In this document: one piece after another, positions 35,301 through 42,125 of the stretch
How the letters are laid out: every line of letters begins with the position of its first letter
How positions within the stretch are numbered: the stretch's first letter is position 1
Assembly (NCBI RefSeq): GCF_009707515.1
Contig: NZ_WLYI01000040.1
Span: 1-43,313, forward strand
Reading direction: 5' to 3'
Source: Pseudomonas karstica
GTDB taxonomy: Bacteria > Pseudomonadota > Gammaproteobacteria > Pseudomonadales > Pseudomonadaceae
Length of the DNA: 43,313 nucleotides
Position numbers and translations under genes: made by a program
Notes under the pieces: generated by a model
Databases searched by the model: none
The model's input: only the letters and a program-made list of their open reading frames with translations
Told to the model about the DNA's origin: nothing

Positions 35301-38300
35301 GCAAGCTCGACCGCAAGGCGCTGCCAGCGCCGGGTGCCGGTGTGGCACCTGCGTACCTGGCGCCTCAGGGCGAGCTGGCGCAACGTATCGCGGCCATCTG
35401 GGAAGACGTTCTGCGGCTCGAAAAAATGGGTGCCCAGGACAACTTTTTTGAACTGGGCGGCGACTCGATCATCTCGATCCAGGTGGTCAGTCGTGCCCGC
35501 CAGGCGGGGATACATTTTACCCCTCGCGACCTGTTCGAACACCAGACCGTGCAAGGCCTGGCCAGTGTCGCGCAGGTGGGTGAGGCGGCCAGCCAGACTG
35601 ATCAGGGACCGGTCACGGGCGAGTTGCGCCTGTTGCCGATCCAGCAGATGTTCTTCGACACGCCGATTCCCGAGCGTCAGCACTGGAACCAGTCGGTATT
35701 GCTGGTGCCGAGCCGAGACCTTGAGCCTGCTGCCCTTGAGCAAGCATTACAGGCGCTGGTCATTCATCACGATGCGCTGCGCCTGAGCTTTGTCGAGGGG
35801 CCCGACGGCTGGGCCGCTCACCATCGCGGCCTTGAAGACACCAACCCGCTGCTCTGGCAGGAGGCGGCGCAAAGCGAAGCGCACTGCCTGGACATCTATC
35901 AACGTGCCCAGGCCAGCCTTGATCTGAGCCAAGGTCCGCTGTTGCGCGGTGTATTGTTGGAGCATCCCGACGGCCAGCAGCGCTTGCTGCTGGTGGTACA
36001 TCACCTGGTAGTGGACGGGGTGTCCTGGCGCATTCTCTTCGAGGACCTGCAAGTAGCCTACGACGCCGCGAGCAACGTCCAACCCCTACGTCTGCCGGCC
36101 AAGACCAGCGCTTTCAAGGACTGGAGTGAGCGGCTGCATGCCCTGGCAGCGGAGGGCGGCTTGCAAACGGAAGTCGCCTATTGGCAGGCGCAACTGAGCC
36201 TGTCCCATACCCTTTTTCCGGGGCGTCGCGAGGTGGCGGTGGCCTTGATGCGTGAAGCGCTTACGGTCTCCACGACTCTGGATGCGCACACCACCCGGCA
36301 ACTGTTGCAACAGGCCCCGGCGGCGTATCGAACGCAGATCAATGAACTGTTGCTGACGGCCCTGAGCCGGGTCATTTGCCGCTGGACCGGTCAACCGAAC
36401 ATGGGGCTGATGCTGGAAGGACACGGCCGTGAAGACCTGTTCGATGACCTGGACCTGACCCGCACCGTCGGCTGGTACACCAACAAATTTCCGGTCAGCC
36501 TGACCCCCGGCACGACCTTGCAGGCCGGTATCAAAACCATCAAGGAACAACTGCGTGCGGTGCCGAACAAAGGCATCGGCTTTGGTGCGCTGCGTTACCT
36601 GGGTAGCCCGCAGGATCGGCAACAGCTGGGAGCATTGCCGTTGCCGTGCATCACCTTCAACTACCTGGGCCAGTTCGACGGCAGTTTCGATCAGGACCAG
36701 GGCGCGCTGTTTTCACCGTCCACCGAAGCCTGCGGCAGCGAGCGCAGTGATGATGCACCGCTGAGTAACTGGCTAACCTTGAACGGCCAGGTGTACGGCG
36801 GCGTGTTGAGTGTCGGCTGGACCTTCAGCAGCGAGATGTTCGACGCCACGGTCATCGAGCACCTGGCCCAGGACTACGTCCGCGAGTTGCAGGCCGTGGT
36901 AGAGCATTGCGTCACCCCCGGCAACAGTGGGCTGACCCCGGCGGATTTCCCGCTGGCGCGCCTGACCCAGGCCCAACTCGACCATCTGCCACTGCCCGCC
37001 AGCAACGTGCTGGATATCTACCCGTTGTCGCCGATGCAGCAAGGCATGCTTTATCACAGCCTGGAGGCGGGCGAGGGCGACCTGTACATCAACCAGACCT
37101 GCGTGCCGGTGCAAGGCCTTGACGTGCAGCGCTTCGCGACGGCCTGGGACCAAGTGCAACAGTGTCACGACATCCTGCGCACCGGTTTCTGGACCGCCAG
37201 CGAGTTGGCCGAGCCGTTGCAGATTGTCAGCAAACAGGCGCCGTCGGCGGTGCGTATTGTCGATTGGCGCCAGCGTGAAGTCGGCCCCGATGACTTGGCT
37301 GATCTGATCAGCGCCGATTGTCGCGAAGGCTTTGACATGCTCCAGGCACCGCTGATGCGGGTGACGCTGGTGTGGCTGGACGAAGTGCGTTGCCACCTGA
37401 TCTGGACTCGTCACCATATCCTTATGGACGGCTGGAGCAGCTCGCGGTTGTTGGGCGAAGTGTTCAATGCCTACAACGGCCAAGCCACCGCGAAGCAGAG
37501 CCGCTACCAGGATTACATCGCCTGGTTGCAACGTCAGGGCGGCACCGCCCTGGAAGCATTCTGGCGTGGCCAGCTCAGCGATTTGAACGGCGCCACCGAG
37601 TTGGCCGGCAACGTCTTTCCACGCCCGCAAACCCAGCCCGGTGGCCACGACGCGCTCTACCTCAAGTGGGACGAAACCCGCACCCGCCGCCTGCGCGAGC
37701 GGGCACAACACTGGCGGGTCACCCCCAATACGTTGATTCAGGCGGCGTGGTTGCTGCTGTTGCAGCGCTACACCGGCCAGCAGACGGTATGCTTCGGCGC
37801 CACTGTCGCCGGGCGTCCGGCCAGCTTGCCCCAGGCCGACGAGATCCTCGGGTTGTTCATCAACACCCTGCCCATCGTACAGACGCTCCGACCGGATCAA
37901 CTCCTGGGTGAGTGGCTGGTGCAATTGCAGGCCTTCAACCTGGATGCGCGAGACTACGAACACGCCTCCCTGGCTGATATCCAGCGCTGGGCCGGCCAGA
38001 GTGGCCGAGCGATGTTCGACAGCATCATCGTCTTTGAAAACTACCCGGTGGATGACCGCTTGCAGGAAATGCGTCAGGGCGCCTTGCAGTTTGGCGAGGC
38101 CACCGGGCGCGATGTGACCAACTACGCCATGGACTTGGCGGTGAACCTCACCGAAACCTTGGGCATCGAGTTTCTGTACCTGCGTAACCGCTTCTCGCAA
38201 GAGGCCGTGTCGCGTATTCGCGGCAGCTTTGAAGCCTTGCTCGAGGCGATACTCGACGACACCGGTGGCTCCACCGGCCGTCTGTGTATGCTCACTGCCG

Positions 38301-40921
38301 AGCAACGCCAGCACCTGGTGACGAGCAATCCGTTGCAAGCCCTGCAACCTGAGTCGCCTTCGTTGCTGGAGCGGATCGAAGCTCATGTCGAGCGTCAACC
38401 CGAGGCGCTGGCGGTGGTCTGTGGCGACCAGCACTTGAGCTACCGCGCCCTGGAGCAACAGGCCAACCGTTTCGCTCATCTATTGCGTGAGCGTGGCGTG
38501 GGACCGGAAGTGCGGGTCGGCGTGGCGTTGAATCGTTCCACCGACATGATCGTCACCCTGTATGCAGTGCTCAAGGCCGGTGGCGTGTACGTGCCGCTGG
38601 ACATCGACTACCCCCGCGAGCGCCTGCAATGGATCGTCGAGGATTCGGCGATGGCAGTGCTGGTGACCCGCGACGAACTGCGCGAGCGTTTACCCGCCAT
38701 CGACAACGTGCTGGACATCGATCACCTGGACTTGCAGGCCTATCCCGACCGCCGTCCGGGGCTGAGCATCGATGCCGATCACCTGGCCTACCTGATTTAC
38801 ACCTCGGGTTCCACCGGCAAACCCAAAGGCGTGGCGGTGGCCCGTGGCCCGTTGAACATGCATTGCCAGGCGATTGCCCGACGCTATGAAATGGACCGCG
38901 ATACGCGCGAGCTGCTGTTCATGTCCTTTGCCTTCGACGGCGCCCAGGAACGCTGGCTGACTACCTTGCTCGCCGGTGGTTGCCTGGTGCTGCGGGATGA
39001 CACCCTGTGGACCCCGGAAGAAACCTGGCAGGTGCTGCACCGCCAAACCATCAATATTGCCTGCTTCCCGCCGGCTTACCTCAAGCAGCTGGCCGAGTAC
39101 GCCGAAAGCCAGGACGAAACACCGCCGGCAGTGCGGGTGTATTGCTTCGGCGGCGATGCGGTGGCCGACGAGACCTTTGAACAGGTCAAGCGCGCCTTGC
39201 GCCCGACCTGGATCACCAACGGCTACGGGCCGACTGAAACCGTGGTCACGCCACTGCTCTGGACCGCCGACATGGACCAACGCTGCGAGGCCGCCTATGC
39301 ACCAATTGGTGTGCAGGTGGGCAATCGCACCTTGTACGTGCTGGATGACCAGCTCAATCTACTGCCCGATGGCGTGGCCGGCGAGCTGTATATCGGCGGC
39401 GAAGGATTGGCGCGCGGTTATCATCGGCGCGCCGGGCTGACGGCCGAACGCTTTGTCGCCAGCCCGTTCGAGGCGGGCGGGCGCTTGTACCGTTCCGGTG
39501 ACCTGGTGCGTCGTCGTCCAGACGGGGTGTTCGACTACCTGGGCCGCCTGGATCATCAAGTGAAAATTCGCGGTTTCCGCATCGAACTGGGAGAAATCGA
39601 AGCTCGCCTGCGCACGTTGCCATCGGTGCGCGACGCCGTGGTGGTAGCGCGGGACAGTGCCTCGGGCAAACAGTTGATCGGCTACGTGGTTGCCGAGGCC
39701 CACCTGGGCTTGAGCGAACAACTGCGCCAGGCCCTGGGCAGCCAACTGCCGGACTATATGGTGCCGTCACAGATTGTCGCGTTGCAGGCCATGCCGTTGA
39801 ATCCCAGCGGCAAGGTTGATCGCAAGGGCTTGCCGGACCCGGACTTCAAGGGCCAGGTCTATGTGGCGCCGCGCAACCCACTGGAGCGCATCCTGGCAAC
39901 CATCTGGCAAGAAGTGCTGGAGATCGAGCAGGTTGGCGTCACGGATAACTTCTTTGAATTGGGCGGCGATTCGCTGCGCACTCTCAAGGTCCTGAGCAAG
40001 ATCCGCAGCCAGGCCATGCCCGGTTTCGAACTGAAGCTGCGGGACATGCTGGCCAAGCCGACCATCGCCCAATTGTCTGGTTTCGATGACCAGCAGGAAG
40101 CCGATCTCGATCCGCTGCTGTTGCTCAACAGCCAGGTGCCGGGCACAGCACCGTTGTTCTGCCTGCATGCCGGCTTTGGCACGGTGTTCGACTACGAGCC
40201 CCTGGCCCGGCAACTGGATGGGCAGTGCAGCGTGTATGGCCTGCAATGCCGGATGCTGCTGGACCGCGATTGGGAGGATGGCTCCCTGGCGTCCATGGCA
40301 ATTGATTACGCCCAGTACATCCGCCAGAAACAGGCGCAAGGCCCGTATCGACTGCTGGGCTGGTCATTGGGCGGCACCCTGGCGGTGCTGGTGGCCAGCG
40401 AGCTGGAAAAGCAGGGCCAGCGCGTCAGCTTCCTCTGCCTGGTGGACAGCTTTATCCCGGCGACCTCGGCGCTGCTGGATGACGACGATTGGCGCGAAGG
40501 CTTGCCGGTCTTCCTCAGCCAGACCCTGGGATTGATGGTCGATGCAGGATTTGTTGAGAGCCAGTTGCCGATGATCGAGCCGACCCTGACGGCATTGACC
40601 GAGCAGTTTGCGGCGCTTGCCGCGAGTTACCCGTCTTCAGGTGCGACCTTTGGTGTGGAGGAATCGGCCCGGGCATTCCAGGTCGGCCTCAAGCTCAAGG
40701 CCTTGTCTCGCCGTCAGGCCGAGTTGCCGAGGGTTGCCAGCGAAGCCTTGTGCTGGTGGCGCGGCGAACTGCCTGCGGAGTCGATCAAGGCCCGTGAGGC
40801 CGGACTGAGGGTGGAGGAGAGCGCACGCATCGCCGCCGACCACTACGCAATCATCAAGCACCCGCAGTTGCTCAAGCAGTTGCACCAGCGGTTGCACTCA
40901 CTGGCACCGGTTGCTAGCTGA
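32378..40921 (+). CDS. pvdD: Pyoverdine-type terminal NRPS, two modules with thioesterase (PvdD-like)
   Basis: A 2847-residue synthetase. The N-terminus (MQKLIESVGALSSKQRKALA, then VLLKQKGINLF) matches what I know of PvdD. Order: C4 (HHIVSDAW near 175), A4 (about 503-985), PCP4 (Ser1030), E (HHLVVDGVSW near 1208); C5 (HHILMDGW near 1679), A5 (about 1995-2490), PCP5 (Ser2532), thioesterase with GWSLGG nucleophile S2663, D2690 (27 residues on, as in surfactin TE) and H2822. The thioesterase releases the finished peptide, so this is the last protein of the line. GTG at 32378 follows GAGGG and is 13 bp after the first NRPS stop, so the two genes form an operon. A strong hairpin follows the stop. 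Confidence 0.93.
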   Translation: MQKLIESVGALSSKQRKALAVLLKQKGINLFGIAPMFTRDPDEPLLLSYAQQRQWFVWKMDPQSPAYNIPLAIRLRGALDIDALRRSVAALVARHETLRTLFAEDEQGRVSQVIIEQHEVPLEVVPCPAGESQRSIDQFVAIQAAAPFDLASGPLLRLALLQVADDDWVLTLTQHHIVSDAWSMGVMVDELLQGYAAFSQGQSPVLPDLPVQYADYAAWQRQWMDNGERERQLAYWVEHLSETPIKLQLPGQRVPGLQRSHQGARLNLTLDGVLSEELKALATREGVTLFVLLLASFQALLYRLSGLGDIRVGVPVANRTRVETEGLIGFFVNTQVLKAQVSGELRFSELLQQMRDTALKAQTFQDLPFEQLVDALQPERSLSHSPLFQVMFNHQHDAPSQARSLADGLTVEHVVSEVRSAKFDLTLDTLEHGNGIDASFIYGCEVFDATTIEQLASQWQRVLEAIALNAQLRIEDLPVVTVLDQQRVVLAGTGEHREFAASNVLELFAQQVARVPYVLAVVDGERSLSYRQLDLEAGRLAGRMRQAGVGPNALVGVVLERSVELAVAILAAFKVGAGYLPLAPDTAAQRLRGLLHDSQAVLVLTDSRQLPGLELSDEIAVMCIDDTQPSAPEVLVPTSLLAGQTAYVIYTSGSTGAAKGVMISHGALANYVQGLLQRLPEDCGRSMAMISTVAADLGHTMLFGALCSGRTLYLVAKDLAMDANGMAQYMAAQAVDVLKIVPSHLNALLSADDAASVLPKKLLILGGEACPPSLCERVQQLAPQCRIMNHYGPTETTVGVLATVLETDGRLPLGVPLANSRVEVLDASLQRLGTETAGQLYIGGAGLATGYLHQPGLTAERFVPNPFSTRGERLYRSGDGVRLVEEAFEYLGRIDDQVKIRGFRVEPGEVAACLRSLPNVLDAAVVVGSGPQLWAYAVSTEQAPALLAQLHERLPAYLVPSHLQVLEQLPLTANGKLDRKALPAPGAGVAPAYLAPQGELAQRIAAIWEDVLRLEKMGAQDNFFELGGDSIISIQVVSRARQAGIHFTPRDLFEHQTVQGLASVAQVGEAASQTDQGPVTGELRLLPIQQMFFDTPIPERQHWNQSVLLVPSRDLEPAALEQALQALVIHHDALRLSFVEGPDGWAAHHRGLEDTNPLLWQEAAQSEAHCLDIYQRAQASLDLSQGPLLRGVLLEHPDGQQRLLLVVHHLVVDGVSWRILFEDLQVAYDAASNVQPLRLPAKTSAFKDWSERLHALAAEGGLQTEVAYWQAQLSLSHTLFPGRREVAVALMREALTVSTTLDAHTTRQLLQQAPAAYRTQINELLLTALSRVICRWTGQPNMGLMLEGHGREDLFDDLDLTRTVGWYTNKFPVSLTPGTTLQAGIKTIKEQLRAVPNKGIGFGALRYLGSPQDRQQLGALPLPCITFNYLGQFDGSFDQDQGALFSPSTEACGSERSDDAPLSNWLTLNGQVYGGVLSVGWTFSSEMFDATVIEHLAQDYVRELQAVVEHCVTPGNSGLTPADFPLARLTQAQLDHLPLPASNVLDIYPLSPMQQGMLYHSLEAGEGDLYINQTCVPVQGLDVQRFATAWDQVQQCHDILRTGFWTASELAEPLQIVSKQAPSAVRIVDWRQREVGPDDLADLISADCREGFDMLQAPLMRVTLVWLDEVRCHLIWTRHHILMDGWSSSRLLGEVFNAYNGQATAKQSRYQDYIAWLQRQGGTALEAFWRGQLSDLNGATELAGNVFPRPQTQPGGHDALYLKWDETRTRRLRERAQHWRVTPNTLIQAAWLLLLQRYTGQQTVCFGATVAGRPASLPQADEILGLFINTLPIVQTLRPDQLLGEWLVQLQAFNLDARDYEHASLADIQRWAGQSGRAMFDSIIVFENYPVDDRLQEMRQGALQFGEATGRDVTNYAMDLAVNLTETLGIEFLYLRNRFSQEAVSRIRGSFEALLEAILDDTGGSTGRLCMLTAEQRQHLVTSNPLQALQPESPSLLERIEAHVERQPEALAVVCGDQHLSYRALEQQANRFAHLLRERGVGPEVRVGVALNRSTDMIVTLYAVLKAGGVYVPLDIDYPRERLQWIVEDSAMAVLVTRDELRERLPAIDNVLDIDHLDLQAYPDRRPGLSIDADHLAYLIYTSGSTGKPKGVAVARGPLNMHCQAIARRYEMDRDTRELLFMSFAFDGAQERWLTTLLAGGCLVLRDDTLWTPEETWQVLHRQTINIACFPPAYLKQLAEYAESQDETPPAVRVYCFGGDAVADETFEQVKRALRPTWITNGYGPTETVVTPLLWTADMDQRCEAAYAPIGVQVGNRTLYVLDDQLNLLPDGVAGELYIGGEGLARGYHRRAGLTAERFVASPFEAGGRLYRSGDLVRRRPDGVFDYLGRLDHQVKIRGFRIELGEIEARLRTLPSVRDAVVVARDSASGKQLIGYVVAEAHLGLSEQLRQALGSQLPDYMVPSQIVALQAMPLNPSGKVDRKGLPDPDFKGQVYVAPRNPLERILATIWQEVLEIEQVGVTDNFFELGGDSLRTLKVLSKIRSQAMPGFELKLRDMLAKPTIAQLSGFDDQQEADLDPLLLLNSQVPGTAPLFCLHAGFGTVFDYEPLARQLDGQCSVYGLQCRMLLDRDWEDGSLASMAIDYAQYIRQKQAQGPYRLLGWSLGGTLAVLVASELEKQGQRVSFLCLVDSFIPATSALLDDDDWREGLPVFLSQTLGLMVDAGFVESQLPMIEPTLTALTEQFAALAASYPSSGATFGVEESARAFQVGLKLKALSRRQAELPRVASEALCWWRGELPAESIKAREAGLRVEESARIAADHYAIIKHPQLLKQLHQRLHSLAPVAS
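32516..36930 (+). other. NRPS module 4: C-A-PCP-E, predicted D-Asp
   Basis: The adenylation code, from AADLGHTMLFGAL, VDVLKIVPSH, LILGGEA and NHYGPTETTVGV, is D-L-T-K-I-G-H-V-G-K, identical to that of module 1, so Asp is predicted. The carrier motif GGDSIIS and the full E domain (HHLVVDGVSW, NYLGQFDGSF) make it D-Asp. The condensation motif is HHIVSDAW: the usual glycine after the aspartate is alanine. Confidence 0.75.
37007..40918 (+). other. NRPS module 5: C-A-PCP-TE, predicted terminal hydroxyornithine
   Basis: The D-accepting condensation domain (IYPLSPMQQGML, RHHILMDGWS) follows the module 4 epimerase. The code from AFDGAQERWLTTL, INIACFPPAY, YCFGGDA and NGYGPTETVVT is D-G-E-C-C-G-G-V-T-K, one position from module 3. 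A terminal hydroxyornithine, often cyclised (cOHOrn), is common in pyoverdines of this group and would fit the adjoining thioesterase. Confidence 0.62.
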
Positions 40922-40927
40922 AATAAC

Positions 40928-40951
40928 GGGCAGTGCCGCCTGGCACTGCCC
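40928..40951 (+). terminator. Terminator hairpin after the NRPS operon
   Basis: GGGCAGTGCC and GGCACTGCCC form a perfect 10-bp GC-rich stem with a GCCT loop, seven bases after the stop. A short CCCTTTT follows ten bases later, so the T-tract is imperfect. It separates the NRPS genes from the esterase gene. Confidence 0.7.
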
Positions 40952-40979
40952 AGTTGCCCTTTTGAATTGGATACTCCCC

Positions 40980-41945
40980 ATGCCTGTACATCCCGACTTG
41001 TCGGCGTTTCTGGAACTGGCGGAATTTGGTCGCCTGACTGGCAACAGCCAACCCATGCACACCTTGCCCGTCGCGCAGGCCCGTGCCGACTTTGAACGTT
41101 CCTCGCAGATCCTCGATCCCAACCCACCGGGTGCCGTCCAGGTGCAGGCGCTGCAGTTACCGACTCGTGATGGCAGCGTGTTGGAAGGGCGTCTCTATCG
41201 GCTGGCGTCGAGGGCAGATCAAGTTTTGCCGACCATCCTCTACTTTCACGGTGGCGGCTATGTGGTCGGCAGCCTGGACTCCCACGATTCGGTGTGCCGT
41301 CGCCTGGCATTGAGCGGCGAGTTTGCGGTGTTGGCGCCAGCCTATCGATTGGCGCCGGAATACCCGTTTCCTACGGCGGTGCATGATGCCCTGGACAGTG
41401 TCGCGGCCTTGAAAGAACAGGCCGAGCAACTGCACTTGGACCCACAGCGGTTGGTGGTGGCCGGTGACAGTGCGGGGGCCACCTTGGCGGCAGCCCTGGC
41501 GATCACAGCGGCCAATCACCCGGCGGACATCGCCCTGAAACCCCAGGCGCAGTTGCTGTTCTATCCGGTGACCGACATGAGCGTGCAACGCGCCTCCCAT
41601 CGCACCTATGCCGAAGGCTATTTGCTAGAGACCGAAACCCTGGAATGGTTCTACCAGCATTACGCTGGGTCAGCGGCTGAACGCCAGGACTGGCGTGCCT
41701 CACCGTTGCTGAGTGGGCAAACTGCCGTGCAGGCCCCGGCCTATATCAGCCTGGCGGAATATGATCCGTTGTTCGATGAGGGGATGGTGTATGCCGAGGC
41801 TCTGAAGTTGAGCGGTACGCCGGTGCAGTTGACGGTGGAGCAGGGCTTGTCCCACGACTTCTTGCGTATGTCCGGCATCGTCGGGTCGGTGGATGATATT
41901 TATCGGCGGGCGTTGCAGTGGCTGGTGGCGAACGTCTGCGGATAA
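40980..41945 (+). CDS. Alpha/beta hydrolase of the hormone-sensitive lipase family (esterase)
   Basis: A 321-residue cytoplasmic esterase of the HSL (family IV) type. HGGGYVVGSLDSHD carries the oxyanion-hole HGGG, the nucleophile is in GDSAGA, the acid is in EYDPLFDEG and the histidine in GLSHDFLRM, so the triad is complete. Members hydrolyse short acyl or aryl esters. The ATG at 40980 gives the usual MPVHPDLSAFLEL beginning, with only a weak GGAT upstream; the frame extends into the terminator. It is 58 bp past the NRPS stop with a hairpin between, so it may be read through or separate. A role in siderophore processing is possible but unsupported. Confidence 0.88.
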   Translation: MPVHPDLSAFLELAEFGRLTGNSQPMHTLPVAQARADFERSSQILDPNPPGAVQVQALQLPTRDGSVLEGRLYRLASRADQVLPTILYFHGGGYVVGSLDSHDSVCRRLALSGEFAVLAPAYRLAPEYPFPTAVHDALDSVAALKEQAEQLHLDPQRLVVAGDSAGATLAAALAITAANHPADIALKPQAQLLFYPVTDMSVQRASHRTYAEGYLLETETLEWFYQHYAGSAAERQDWRASPLLSGQTAVQAPAYISLAEYDPLFDEGMVYAEALKLSGTPVQLTVEQGLSHDFLRMSGIVGSVDDIYRRALQWLVANVCG

Positions 41946-42048
41946 TTTTGCCGAAACCTCCTACCGAACCGCCAGATAACCTCTACTCCCCCCGCATAAG
42001 AACCTCTGCAAAGTCTCTCGCCTGAACACACAGCGCGAGGGACCGCCG

Positions 42049-42093
42049 ATGTTTTTTCCTACTCATGCCCAGTTCCATGGGGCTGCCTCTTGA
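42049..42093 (+). other. Short ORF with good ribosome site before the right-end gene
   Basis: GAGGGA, six bases, then ATG at 42049 looks like a real translation start, but the frame stops after 14 codons (MFFPTHAQFHGAAS). The ATG is followed directly by six T residues. Re-reading one base there (a -1 shift or slippage) would lead into the long downstream frame. It could be a leader peptide, a frameshifted gene start, or chance. Confidence 0.35.
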
Positions 42094-42125
42094 ATCCCGC
42101 CATTGGCTCCTTAGCCCTGGCACCC

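Noticed and set aside
36773..38479. 568-codon minus-strand frame inside the second NRPS gene
   Set aside because: Same cause: shadow of a GC-rich coding region; the sense strand encodes an unbroken E-C-A region.
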